A stretch of DNA of 64,000 bases from Tubulanus polymorphus (GCF_964204645.1 NC_134036.1:9844704-9908703), one strand, 5' to 3'; counted from the stretch's first letter, positions 48,341 through 62,500 are shown. Made by a program: numbers and translations. The notes: generated by a model from the letters alone, not told the origin.

Positions 48341-49814
48341 ATACTGTGAAGTAGGGGTCAGTTGATTAATAATCATCTCAAAAGGACTGACTTGGTTTTA
48401 AATAGTAATATACATGTAGAAATACTACACTTGGAATTATTTTATAGTAGGGGTCATTTTTATATACAATGTATACTCATACCAACTTTGGTTTTTGAAG
48501 AGTAATATTTCTATAGGAATACTTTACTGCCAGTCGTTCTACATTAAGATACATAATTTATATAGAAATATTGTGAATCGTTATACGGAAGGGTTTAAAT
48601 GTAGAAACAAAAGCCATGTATTTGACCGTTTTATGACTTAAAATCACCTGCTTAGCCCAGGCTCATGATAGCTGGTGAATCAGTGACAATCTTCTGGTCA
48701 AAAATGGGAAGTAGTACTAAAATGGTCGATATCCAATTGGTCAAAAAAACCGAGGGCTCAATAAGGATACTGTAATGACTTACCAATTTCTTTACTGACA
48801 ACTTTTACTTCAAATTTACATCTTGAAAATAAAGACAAATCCTTTGCGCAAACTATTCGTTTCGATCTCCTCCTTGTTGTTCACTCTGAAAATAACCAAA
48901 TTACTTATTAGGCACAGGCCTAAATGATAAGAATTTACAAAGATAACAAAGAAAATAACAAAATTGCATAGACTGGGGCATCAATATCCTAAATATAAAA
49001 TGGACTGAATTTGCTGCTTGAAGATGCCTATTTATATAGAAAAACTATATTTACATTTATTCTTTAAAAGGTGTCACCTTTATGTACTCATCACAAACAG
49101 ACTGACTTAGGTATTTGAAGATACCGTGACACGCTTTATTGTGAATTATTCTAGACGGAGGTTGTTTTTCTACAATCATCTCCTTTGAGATGACTGGTTC
49201 TCGAAGATTTATGTTTAACACTATTCTCTGAATCATATTATTCTAAGGGTCATTTTTATATAATCATCTCGATAAAACTGACTGTGGTTATTGGAAATAA
49301 CATATATTGAGAATGACTATTCTGCGAGTCATTCAACACAATGTGTCGTTGCATATTCTTCTCAAATAAAGTGACTCCGGTTATGGTAATTAATATTTGC
49401 ACACCTTTACTGAGATTCAATCTATCGTAGGAGCCATTTTTATACTCATCTGAAATAGACTGACTTTGATTTTGAAGATAAATATTTATACACTATTCTG
49501 AAATTAATTCTATGGTAGAACACATCCTTATACTTATCTCAAATAGACTGACTTTGGTTTTTGGTGATTAATATTCGCACACTTTACTGAGATTCAATCT
49601 ACAGGAGTAGTAGTTTTTATATTCATCTCAAATAGACTGTTTTCTTTAAAGATTGTAACTTATACACTATAGGCCTAATTGAATTCATTCTATGGAAGGA
49701 CACATTCTTATACAACTTATCTTCTTATACTTATCTCAAATAGGTCTAGATTGACTTTGGTTTTTGATGATCAATATTTATACACTACAGCTACAGTTTA
49801 ACTCAAATAGACTG
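48341..49814. repeat. Large repeat block, copy 3
   Basis: Copy of 46405-47878 with very few differences (for example ATTCAACAC for ATTCTACAC near 49333). It ends in a short AAATAAACAAATAAAC run and is followed directly by the partial fourth copy. Confidence 0.85.
48784..48885 (-). pseudogene. Pseudo-exon, copy 3
   Basis: Same as copy 2, at the constant 1936-base offset. Confidence 0.6.
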
Positions 49815-49825
49815 AAATAAACAAA

Positions 49826-50930
49826 TAAACAAAAGCCATGTATTTGACCGTTTTATGACTTAAAATCACCTGCTTAGCCCAGGCTCATGATAGCTGGTGA
49901 ATCGGTGACAATCTTCTGGTCAAAAATGGGAAGTAGTACTAAAATGGTCGATATCCAATTGGTCAAAAAAAACCGAGGGCTCAATAAGGATACTGTAATG
50001 ACTTACCAATTTTTTTACTGACACCTTTTACTTCAAATTTACATCTTGAAAATAAAGACAAATCCTTTGCGCAAACTATTCGTTTCGATCTCCTCCTTGT
50101 TGTTCACTCTGAAAATAACCAAATTACTGATTAGGCACAGGCCTAAATGATAAGAATTTACAAAGATAACAAAGAAATTAACAAAATTGCATAGACTGGG
50201 GCATCAATATCCTAAATATAAAATAGACTGAATTTGCTGCTTGAAGATACCTATTTATATAGAAATACTATATTTACATTTATTCTATACAAGGTGTCAC
50301 CTTTATGTGCTCACCACAAACAGACTGACTTAGGTATTTGAAGATACCATGACACGCTTTATTGTGAATTATTCTAGACGGAGGTTGTTTTTCTGCAATC
50401 ATCTCCTTTGAGATGACTCTTGTTCTTGAAGATTTATGTTTAACACTATTCTCTGGATCATATTATTCTAAGGGTCATTTTTTATAATCATCTCAATTGA
50501 ACTGTGGTTTTTGGTAATTAATATTCGCACACTTTACTGAGATTCAATCTAAGGAGTAGTTTTTATAGTACACTATAATTGAATTCATTCCATGCTAGGA
50601 CACATTCTTATACTTATCCCAAATAGATCTGGATTGACTTTGGTTTTTGATGATTGATACTTATACAGCATGAAAAAGACTTAATCTATAGTAGGAGTCG
50701 TTTTTACAATTATCTCAAATAGACTGACTTTGGTTTTAAAGATAAATATTTATACACAATACTGAAATTAATTAATTCTATGATTGGACACATTCTTATA
50801 CTAATCTCAAATAAACTGTTTTTTAAAGATTATAACTTATACACTATAATTGAATCCATTCCATGGTAGGACACATTCTTATACTTATCTTATATAGGCC
50901 TAGATTGACTGTGGCTTTAGATAATTAATA
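49826..50930. repeat. Large repeat block, copy 4 (partial)
   Basis: Starts in mid-block at AAAAGCCATGTATTTGACCG, repeats the pseudo-exon core, and then runs into divergent monomers. Confidence 0.75.
50007..50108 (-). pseudogene. Pseudo-exon, copy 4
   Basis: Fourth relic in the partial block, with splice sites retained and small differences (TTTTTTTACTGACACC). Confidence 0.6.
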
Positions 50931-53796
50931 TCTATACAATATTAAAAAGACTAAGTCCATAGTAGGAGTCGTTTCTATACTCAACTCAAATAAACTGACT
51001 TTGGTTTTTGATGATTAATATTTATACACAATAAAAAGGCTTAATCGATAGTAGTAGTCGTTTCTATACTCATCTCAAATAAACTGATTTCGGTTTTTGA
51101 TAACTAATATTTATACACTTTTTAAAAAAGCTTATTCTATAGTAGGAGTCGTTTCTATAATACCTAACTCAAATAAACCGATTTTGGTTTTTGATAACTA
51201 ATATTTATTTATACAGTTTAAAGACTTAGTCTATAAAAGGATTCGTTTCCATACTCATCTGAAATAAACTGTCTTTGGTTTTTGATAATTAATATTCATA
51301 CACTATACAAAAGACTTAATCTATGGAAGCAGTCGTTTCTATACTCATCTCAAATAAACTGACTGTTGGTTTTAGATAACTAATATTTTTACACTATAAA
51401 AAACTTAATCTATAATAGGAGTCATTTCTATACTCATCTTACATAGACTGATTTTCGTTTTTGATGACTTAGGCCTATAGTTATACACTATAAAAAGGGT
51501 TAATCTATAGTAGGAGTTGTTTCTATACTCATCTCAAATAAACTGACTTTAGTTTTTGATGACTAATAGACACAATGAAAAAGCTTGCTCTATAGTAGGA
51601 GTCGTTTCTATACTAATCTCAAATAAACTGACTTTTGGTTTTTGATGACTAATAGACACAATAAAGAGGCTTAATCTATAGGAGTAGTTGTTTCTATTCT
51701 CATCTCAAATAAACTGACTGTTGGTTTTTGATAACTAATATTTATACCCTATAAAAAAGCTTAATCTATAATAGGAGTCGTATCTATAATCATCTCGCAT
51801 AGACTGATTTTCGTTTTTGATGACTTAGGCCTATAGTTATACACTATAAAAAGCTTAATCTATAGTATGAGTTGTTTCTATACTCATGTCAAATACACTT
51901 ATTTGGTTTTTTATGACAAATATTTATACACTATAAAAAGGCTTAATCTATAGTAGGAGTTGTTTCTATACTCATCTCAAATAAACTGACTTTAGTTTTT
52001 GATGACTAATAGACACAATAAAGAGGTTTAATCTATAGAAAGAATCGTTCCTATACTCATGTCAAATACACTGATTTGGTTCTTGATGACAAATAGTTAA
52101 ACACTATAAAAAGGCTTAATCTATAGTAGTTGTTGTTTCTATACATATCTCAAATAAACTGACTGCTGGATTTGAAAACTAATATCTATTCACTATAAAA
52201 AAGCTTAATCTACAGTAGGAGTCATTTCTATACTCATCTCAAATAGACTGATTTTGGATTTTGATAATTCATGCTTATACACTATTAAAAGACTTAATCT
52301 ATAGTAGGATTTGTTTCTATACTCATCTAAAATAAACTGACTTTGGATTTCGATAACGAATACTTATATACTATAAAAATACCTAATCTATAGTAGGAGT
52401 TGTTTCTATACTCATCTCAAAAAAACTGACTATGGCTTTTTATTATTAATATTCAACACTATAATCAAGCTTAATCTATAGAAGGAGACGCTTCTATACT
52501 CATCTCAAATAAACTGACTTTTAGTTTTTGATGACTAATAGACACAATTAAGAGGCTTAATCTATAGTTGTAGTTGTTTCTATACTCATCTCAAATAAAC
52601 TGACTTTAGTTTTTGATGACTAATAGACACAATGAAAAAGCTTACTCCATAGTAGGAGTCGTTTCTATACTAATCTCAAATAAACTGACTTATGGTTTTT
52701 TGATAGACACAATAAAGAGGCTTAATCTATAGGAGTAGTTGTTTCTATTCTCATCTCAAATAAACTGACTGTTGGTTTTCGATAATTAATATTTATACAC
52801 TATAAAAAAGCTTAATCTATAGAAAGAATCGTTCCTTTACTCATGTCAAATACACTGATTTGGTTTTTGATGACAAATAGTTATACACTATAAAAAGGCT
52901 TAATCTATAGCAGGAGTTGTTTCTATACATATCTCAAATACCGGTACGGTAAACTGACTGCTGGTTTTGATAACTAATATTTATTCACTATAAAAAAGCT
53001 TAATCTATAGTAGGAGTCATTTCTACACTCATCTCAAATAGAGTGATTTTGGTTTTTGATAATTAATACTTATACACTATTAAAAGACTTACTCTATAGT
53101 AGGAGTCGTTTCTATACTCATCTCAAATAGACTGATTTTGGTTTTTGATAATTAATACTTATACACTATTAAAAGACTTACTCTATAGTAGGAGTCGTTT
53201 CTATACTAATCTCAAATAAACTGACTGTTGGTTTTCGATAATCAATATTTATACACTATAAAAAAGCTTAATCTATAGAAAGAGTCGTTTCAATACTCAT
53301 CTCAAATACACTGATTTGGTTTTCGATGACAAATAGTTATACACTATAAAAAGGCTTAATCTATAGTAGGAGTTGTTTCTTTACATATCTCAAATAAACT
53401 GACTGCTGGTTTTGATAACTAATATTTATACACTATAAAAAAGCTTAATCTATAGTAGGAGTCGTTTCTATACTCATCTCAAATAGACTGATTTTGGTTT
53501 TCGATAATGAATACTTATACACTATTAAAAGACTTAATCTATAGTAGGAGTTGTTTCTATACTCATCTCAAATAAACTGAGTATGGCTTTTTATAATTAA
53601 TACTTATACACTATAAAAAGGCTTTATCTATAGTAGGAGTTGTTTATATACTAATCTCAAATAAACTGACTGTTGGTTTTTGATAACTAATATTTATACA
53701 CTACAAAAAAGCTTAACCTATAGTAGGAGTTCTTTCTAATCTCATTTCAAATAAACTGACTTTCAAATAAACTGGTTTTTTATAATTAATACTTAT

Positions 53797-54282
53797 ACAC
53801 TCACAGGGGTTTGGCGATGGGCTTGAATTTTATTTCCGGGTTGTTGATAATCTCGCGGGAATGGCGCTAAATATGAACTGCGAATAAATTCAAAATATCA
53901 CGGAAATACCTTGTGTTTATATTGTTTATTAATACGCTATAAAGTTTCGATAAACAATTGGTTGTTAAGAATCATTATCAGACGGTCGTCACGCTTTACT
54001 AAATAAAATCACAAGGGATGAAACACATGGCTAATTAGCATATCCAGGTCATCCATCCGATTTGAGAAAAAGCTATTTTTCCTTGACTTTGCACAATTGT
54101 CAATTATATTTTCTGTAGTGCAAATAAAAATTCCTTCACAGGGGTTGGAGAATGGATAATGCTCTAATGAATGATTTGTATGAATATATGCTCAGTTGCA
54201 CAAAGAGCCTTTCATCTGGAAACCATGTCATTTAAATTCGCTCCATTTGTTTAGTAATAGACTCAGCCTATGGCTGGCCTAA
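53797..54282. other. Non-satellite interruption
   Basis: CACAGGGGTTTGGCGATGGG near 53800 and CACAGGGGTTGGAGAATGGA near 54138 are related words, perhaps marking a duplicated or inserted segment. No coding region is seen. Confidence 0.4.
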
Positions 54283-54372
54283 AAAAGACTTAATCTCGAA
54301 AGAGTCGCTTCTACACTCATCTCAAATAAACTGACTAAAGGTTTTTGATAATTAATATTCAAACACTATAAC
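54283..54372. repeat. Single outlying satellite monomer
   Basis: GACTTAATCTCGAAAGAGTC .. CTCATCTCAAATAAACTGAC .. TTTTTGATAATTAATATTCA is one further monomer beyond the interruption, so the array once extended further. Confidence 0.75.
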
Positions 54373-54605
54373 TAGGGGTCCAGGGACACCATGTCCACTT
54401 AGAAAGTGGTTTTAATTGCTCAACTATCTAACAATTTCAATATTCAACACCCCCTGGTGACCATATTCAAAAACCAATGACCTCAAAACTCACCAATCAT
54501 AGAACATGTCAGCAGCTACGATTTTGTAATTGATTGTGATAACAAAATAAGCCTCATTACCAATATACTAGGCCTATGGAAATACTAGGAGTCATTTCTA
54601 TACTA
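54371..54605. repeat. CCAGGGACACC dispersed repeat, copy 1
   Basis: ACTAGGGGTCCAGGGACACC, then AACAATTTCAATATTCAACA, CCCCCTGGTGACCATATTCA, AACATGTCAGCAGCTACGAT and TTTGTAATTGATTGTGATAA. The same order occurs at 63.74 kb and in part at 60.62 kb. No coding capacity. Confidence 0.75.
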
Positions 54606-54657
54606 GTATAAAATGCGTATAACTAAAAAAAAACTTTAGGACTCAGTAACGACTTAC

Positions 54658-54755
54658 CTATTTCATGGCTGACAACTTGCACGTCGAAATTGTGTTTTGG
54701 GAGAGGTGACAAGACCTTTTCCCTTCCGATCTTTTTGATCTCCTCATTGTTTATT
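54658..54755 (-). CDS. Internal exon of an unrecognised minus-strand gene
   Basis: A 98-base exon with strong sites (ACATTTTCAG acceptor, ATAG|GTAAGTCG donor). In the one fully open frame it encodes NNEEIKKIGREKVLSPLPKH followed by NFDVQVVSHEI. It is the intact version of the four pseudo-exons inside the satellite. A phase-compatible terminal exon lies at 31732. The upstream exons are not identified; the gene may be related to the recombinase-like gene further right. Family unknown. Confidence 0.45.
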
Positions 54756-55379
54756 CTGAAAATGTAAAAAAAATTGATTTAGCATAGGCGCCTTAATGAT
54801 AACGATGGAAATTACAAAATTGCATTGAGCTTCATGATGGTCAATCTTCATATAGGCCTACATGTAGGCCTACCAATATAGGCCGAAGTGCACAACATTG
54901 TTCATACAGAAGGAAATCAAATGAGACTTCCTCATAGTTACTTATCAAACTGCCAGAGCCATGAGAGCAGATACTGTGCTTAATTGAAACCATAATCTTA
55001 GAACATGTCACAAGCTTACAATTTAACAATTGATTGTGGAAACAAAATTGTGATCGAAATTCAACAGAGGTCATTTTCAAGACTGATGACACTTAAGATG
55101 GTGGCCAATTGCACGATAATTGACTGATTGCAAAAGCGCTCTAATATGATCTCTTCTCAAAGAATATCCATTACGGTGCAGATTCTAATAAAAAATGCAA
55201 AACCACTAGGAAGCTGCTGTCTCAGCATTCAGAGCAAAATTGACCTTTTTGGGCAAATGACCACCACCACACATCCACTCGACTCAATTTGCCTTATGCT
55301 GATGGGCCTTGGGGGGATACAATTATCGCTGAAAGATTAAGACAAACGATGAATCGATTTCAACATTTGCCTTGAAAAC
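54756..55379. other. Intron-like or intergenic stretch
   Basis: No supported exon. It contains TTTAACAATTGATTGTGGAA, a variant of the CCAGGGACACC repeat tail, and several TAGGCCTA words. Confidence 0.4.
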
Positions 55380-55730
55380 ATCAAAAATGTTTAAAAAGTG
55401 CTGATTTCAGTGAACAAAATGGCCACCAGTTGGCCATCTTGTTTCTGACCGTGCCAATTTTTTCGACTGAAGATGTACTTACGGTAGGCCTAGATGCATG
55501 TTGAATTTCAATTCCTAAACGATCAATTGAAACTTCTTCCAATTCTTAAATAGCTGGAGTCCAACTATTGACCCGCATAGGCCTAAGCACAAACGAAAAC
55601 TTTAAGTGAACGCAATAAACTCAAGTCCAAGTGGTCTAAAAACTACTGAAAAGTGCGGATTTCGGCAAACAACAATGGCTGCCAGTCGCCCATCTTGAAT
55701 ATGATCGGGCCAGTTTTTAGGCTGCAGATG
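55380..55730. repeat. Diverged direct duplication (GGCCATCTTG type)
   Basis: AAAATGGCCACCAGTTGGCC-ATCTTG near 55418 and CAATGGCTGCCAGTCGCCC-ATCTTG near 55674 lie in parallel contexts (AGTGCTGATTTCAGTGAACA versus AGTGCGGATTTCGGCAAACA), about 250 bases apart. Confidence 0.55.
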
Positions 55731-55818
55731 GTGTCGGTTCAACTCCGGATTAGGTCAATATAGTTATGTCATGGTGGGTTTTCTTTTATGAAGTGAGTGG
55801 TTCGGTTCCTGATTTTCG

Positions 55819-56345
55819 AACGATTCTGCTCCTCGACAATGTCTTCAATCTAATTGTCGACCGATTCTACCTGTCGACCAATTCTACTGTCGACAATGTC
55901 TACAATCTGATTGTCGACCAATTCTAGCCTATCCGTCGACAGTGTCTACAATCTGACTGTCGTCCGATTCTACTCATCGACAATGTCAACAATCCTGATT
56001 GACTGTTAATCAAATGATTGCAGACAGTGTTGACGAGTAGAATTGGTCGACAAATTTTGGCTGATTCTACTCATCGACATTGTCTACAATCCTGATTCTT
56101 ACCAATTCTTCTCGTCGACACTGTCTGCAATCCTGACTGTAAATCAATTTCTGTGTGTAAGGCTGTGTGTGTGTGTGTGTGTGGATTAACCTTATAGGGT
56201 CTATAAAGTGGCTGGGATCGAGGGTCACCTACCTCCATCAGTTGATTTTCACAATCAGGGTTGTAAACATTGTCGACGAGTAGAATTGGTCGTCAATCAG
56301 GATTGTAGACATTTTCGTCGAGTACAATCAGTCACCAATCAGATT
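55819..56345. repeat. GTCGAC minisatellite in both orientations
   Basis: Units of about 45-60 bases built from GATTCTACTCGTCGACAATG, TCTACAATCTGATTGTCGAC and CAATT repeat from 55819 to about 56140. The core appears inverted (GTTGACGAGTAGAATTGGTC) at 56030-56050 and again at 56245-56345. A 20-base GT run (56164-56183) separates the parts. Confidence 0.75.
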
Positions 56346-57291
56346 AATGAATAGACAAGAACGATCAGCCGACAAACAGGATTTTAGAACTAGGCCTAGG
56401 GCTAGGCCTATTTAAGATAGACTTGACTTCGACTGTAGGCCTATTTCGATGCTTATGCCTACCCAGAAAATTAAGTGATAGGCCTATAGGTATCCCAAAA
56501 AGATCACTGCCAATCGAAAACAAATAGACTTTAGGTTACAATAATGGGATCCGATACGGCAAGCAACATTGCGGCTTACTTGATAGCCGGTACCCACTCT
56601 CTCACTCTCTTCTCTACTTTACTAGATAGAATTAGATTGAGGATAATCTCTTCTTCTTACCAAAAAAGGCCTCGGCGAATTCGGCCCTAAATGGGGAATA
56701 ATTGCTTTCTCAAGGTACCACGGACCACCGGTTCGGATGAAAGACGTTTTTACATTACATGAATAAGAAGAGACACTTCTAACCTACCTGCGATTAGGCC
56801 TACCAACGAAATTTAGCAAAATTCAGGGAGAACAGCTGCCGCCATTATCAACGGTTTGGTGATCAATTCAATTCAATTCACCGGCTCTGATTCGAGTTAT
56901 CCGACTTCGTTCTTAGGTGCTACATTTTCTTCACACCGCTTTGTTGGAAAACGTAGATCGTTGTAGGGTAATTTAGACGCTGAAAACTTTTTAGAACTGC
57001 GTGAGTGACAGCTTAATTTTAGAACTATTTTCATAGCGCATGACGACCTACTAGAGTAGTGCGCCGCCAAGTTCGAGATTCGGCCGCTAGAGGCACCACC
57101 GCACGATGCGATGTATATATTTTCGGTATGAAACTCGATTACGCGAACTACCCTAAAACGAATCTGCCATCTATCTTAAGATGATTTAAGTCAAAATCTG
57201 GTGCGCGTTCTTTTGGCTGACGCGCTATAAAAATCTGGCGCACAACAAAGGTTTTAAATTGAAAAATAGCGCGTATCTCGGAAATATGAAA

Positions 57292-57292
<1 letters not shown>
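56346..57292. other. Gene-poor stretch
   Basis: No gene is seen. TAGGCCTA clusters near 56390-56500 and a short duplicated AAAATCTGG(T/C)GCGC word near 57195 and 57232 are the only features. Confidence 0.45.
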
Positions 57293-58506
<1,214 letters not shown>

Positions 58507-58966
58507 ATGTTTGGGAGGTTTATCTGTGGCCGATATAGGACGTGGAACCCGAGACTTGATAGATAAATACGTATATTCACTTGTGGGGTGTATACAACTG
58601 ATAATTTTAACATTTAACTATATCCTATGGGGTGAATTATTTATAGGCACAGGCCTTTGTACACAAGCATCCAGTCACTTAAGGGTGTTTAAAACGGTCA
58701 TTGCATTTAGTTGTATCACTCTGACCTATATATACATGTTTGGGAGATTTATCTGTGGCCGAGATAGGACATGGAACCCGAGACTTGATAGATAGGTACG
58801 CATAGTCACTTGTGGGGTGTATACAACTGATAATTTTAACATTTAACTATATCGTATGGGGTGAATTATCTATAGGCACAGGCCTTTGTACACAAGCATC
58901 CAGTCACTTAAGGGTGTTTAAAACGGTCATTGCATTTAGTTTTATCACTCTGACCTCTATATAGAC
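58507..58966 (+). repeat. 229-bp tandem duplication
   Basis: Two adjacent units start ATGTTTGGGAGGTTTATCTG (58507) and ATGTTTGGGAGATTTATCTG (58736) and stay about 95% alike, with two-base-scale changes (GTATATTCAC versus GCATAGTCAC) through CTCTGACCT. Non-coding. Confidence 0.9.
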
Positions 58967-59233
58967 GCTTCCACTCCTACATACCTTGAGGTTTGACCCC
59001 AGAACTATTCCAAATTGATTTTGTCAGCTGCATCGAAATTGATGGGTAGTTTACTGATTTTAACCCTCCAATAGTGTAAAGTGGATACAAAACGATGGTT
59101 TATTTGAACTGTAAGTTTCACTGGTCATATAAAGACCAAATAGATGTAAATATTCAAAATATTAAGAGAAATATACCATAGAAAATTGATGCCAGGTGAG
59201 AATTACTAGACTCGAGTAATTTGAAAATGTGTA

Positions 59234-59375
59234 TGGTATGAGCTCAATTCTAGTACACATCCTCCATGGAGTTTGGTCCTAGTGTATATTCTCTGTGAGT
59301 TCAACCCTAGAGCATACCTGGGGAGTTCGATCCTGTTGCACACTGGAGGTTCAATCCTAATATGTATCCGTAAGT
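59234..59375 (+). repeat. Degenerate ~33-base minisatellite
   Basis: Four to five units of the type GAGTTCAATCCTAGTGTACA followed by TCCTC..TG, just downstream of the recombinase-like gene's 3' end. Confidence 0.6.
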
Positions 59376-59553
59376 TCCTATTGGTTGATAAAAATGTTGG
59401 AGGGAATAGACACAGGTGGAGAGAGTGGACACAAATGGAGAGAATAGAAATGCTGAGATATACATGAAAATGAAATATATTTGTTAACAAACTTATTTCC
59501 ATTCAGCCTACATCGCTTCTTTCAAAAAATCTTACAAATCGAATATCAGAGTC

Positions 59554-62500
59554 CTACATCTTTTGCTTCCCGGATATGTAATTATGCACTCTCGAACGAA
59601 TCTGCGCCAATGTACGTTGATTTTTAAGCTCCAAAACCAGTTTTTGGAGTTCGCTGCTTGGGGGCATTTTCTTTTCATCCACATAATGCCTTAACCTGGT
59701 GAAGAAAAGACGATTTTCTTCTTCTGACCACCTTCTCCTGACCACGCCTAAAATATAGATTTGTGGAATGATAAAAAGTGTTCATACACATTTTTTTTCA
59801 TATCGTTTATTGACTTAGTAAGAGTGTGGAGTGTGGTCGTACCAATTTTAGATGACAGCTTCTCTTTAGGTGGACCACTCGCTTTTGCTGGAGAAACGCT
59901 TGAATCTGAAAATGTGCAAAGAAACGTTTTATTACATACTATACGGGAACAACCGATCCGATAGAGAGTTTTACAATTTGATAACCACAAGTATTTGAAG
60001 ATATTAATTTCAATTTTAACATACCAGCTTCCACTAAGTTGGGTTCGTCAAATTCTGGCATAGCAGTTTTTGAACCTGAAAATGAATAAAATTTATACAA
60101 CAATCAGTTAACTCAATAATAACCGTCGTCATCATGGATCTAATACAATGCAAAAAGCAGCTCAGCGGTTTGCAGTGTATTACACAAGTTGCGATGGCAC
60201 AAGCGTTTTGGCCCAAGCTAAATTTCAGCACGGAACAGATAATTGCAACTTGTTCCGGAAACAACTCACTTCGCTTTATTTGAGCATTGTGTAGTATCGA
60301 TCAAGTGGTTTGCGTGTGAGTGTGCTATCTAATTATGCACAGGACAAATATGACTAGGGGCGGATCCGTGACAATTTGGCCCAGGTCAAGTCGCCTCCCT
60401 GTAATAGCGGCTTTAGCCATAATTTCTGTATATTCAAAAAACTCTTCCGCGGGGTATTCCGGAAGTATTATATGAGTTGGTAAATCTAGTCATTATTTTG
60501 CAACGGTTGTTTTAAACATATTTCCTATACCGAAATTAGGGGTTTAAAGGACTGAATACAATATACAATTGTTTACAACAGTTAATGTCCAAGATCTTTA
60601 AGTGGCTTATTGATAAACTAGGGGTCCAGGGACACTATGCCCACTTGGGGGGTGGTTTCAAATGCTTAACAATCTAACAATTTCAATATTCAACACCCCC
60701 TGGTATCCATCGAACAAACGAACGAATGGATGGATGGACGAAAAGTGAATGCAATAGCCCGCTGGGACTTAAGTCCCAAGTGGGCTAAAAAATCATATCT
60801 ATAGGATCTACTAATGCTTGCGGGAGAATTATCACTAAATGGCCATAATACAGGTATGTCATTTTAAAATACTGCAACAAAATTGCCAGCTTTTCATTAG
60901 AACTTTCTTCGGCCTGATATTTTCTACCTCCCTGATGAATGATAATATACATGGCATATTTTATAGCCTTACTTTTTACTAATGGGGTCAATCATATTTA
61001 AGTGACATATACCGATTGACCAAATATCCTAGTAAATTACCAACTGTTAACAACTGATGATATCTAAGATTTATCCACACTTGTGGGGTGACTATTTATA
61101 GGTGGCTTAAATATATAAGAATAGTCACTTGTAGGTCTCATAGCATTCACAGGATTAACCTACATGTGGGAAAGAAATATCTATTATGGCCTTTATAGCC
61201 AGACTCGATATCGGCCACAATTGTAAGTTATTAACAACTACTATTGTTTAGTATTTGGAGAGAGCATACCAATTTCAGACGACTGTTTTGAACGCTTGAA
61301 TCGCTGAATGCTTGAATCTGAAAATGTACAAAGAAATGTTTTAAAACGTACTGGGAAACATATAATCAATCCGCTACACAGTCGTACAATTTGTTTGTCC
61401 ACAAGTTTTTTTAACATACCAGCTTCCACGAAGTTTGGCTCTACCAATTCGGAAGTAGCAGCGTTTGAACCTGAAAATAATTATGTAAATTGACACATCA
61501 ATCAGAGTTAAATTATAATTGTCAATTGATGAAAATAACAATAGTAATAATGACAATGGTGGTTTGCAGCTAGTGCTTAGCATGGTGCACAATTTCTGCA
61601 TATTCTGGGAAATCCCTAAGGGAAGTAATACTTAGGCAACTGAACCTAGTCATTTTAGGCTAGGGTTTTTTAACATATTTTCTATGCCAAGATAAGGGAT
61701 TTAAAGTAAGAATGTATACAATGACCTATAAGTGACATGCACATTGTTTACAACAGCTAATGTCCAAGATTTACTTTCACTTTGCGGTGTGAACTATCTA
61801 AAGGTGGTTTAATGATTTTTAAAAACTCATATTTAGGGCCTATAGGGTTAACTTATACTTGTGGAATGAATTTTTCATAAATAACTTTTACTTGGTAATT
61901 GATAATATTTGAGATTTACCTAGACTTGCGGGGTGAATTAATCATAATTGGTCTATGTTGATAGGTCAATTATCTTCGAGATTTATGGGTTGTTTAAACT
62001 GATAATGCTAATTTATCTATAGTTGTAGGGTCAATTATCTGGCAATGAAGGTATTGCCCAAGAAAATTATGAGCAACATTGGGCATTGAACCATTCTAAT
62101 CGAAGAAAACACTTGCAACCTTCCTCCTAGAACATAAGTCTCCATTATAAACAATTATATCATAGAAAAATAAATCATGTACTCACAACCTGGAAGTGGA
62201 TTGCTGTGCATGGTTTTTGCCAATTTGGCAGAAGGTTCACCATCCGACGAGTCATCTGGTGCCGACCAACGATCACTGTATTGCAGAGGCATGGGAAGAG
62301 CTAAAAAGTCGCAAAAGTAAAAATGTATAGTATGTATGGTATGATCCATATTATGGTTAACATTCTTTAACAGTTTCGACATTGCCACTTACAATCGATT
62401 TGGATCTCATCTAACGTTTTCCCTCTGAAGGACTTCAGTTGCCCATTTTCAATCGCGATCAGCAGACGGGCAACTTTGGACTTCTCTATAATCGAGCTCT

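Larger units (their letters stand above)
31910..53796. repeat. ~22 kb satellite field of ~90-bp monomers
   Basis: The monomer (about 89-91 bases) reads roughly CTTAATCTATAGTAGGAGTT, GTTTCTATACTCATCTCAAA, TAAACTGACTTTGGTTTTTG, ATAATTAATATTTATACACT, ATAAAAAGG. Homogenised arrays occupy about 34.3-46.3 kb and 50.9-53.8 kb. More divergent monomers, with AGGGTCATTTTTATA and TAGACTGAC variants, occupy the rest. Several monomer subtypes alternate, for example AGACACAAT(G/A)AA versions and TACACGGATTTGG versions. There are no unique spacers, so this is a satellite and not CRISPR. Open frames inside it are short and repeat with the DNA, so none is called as a gene. Confidence 0.9.

Noticed and set aside
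54841-55340. Open frames of 83 (minus) and 70 (plus) codons
   Set aside because: Low-complexity translations over a dispersed repeat tail, without splice or motif support.
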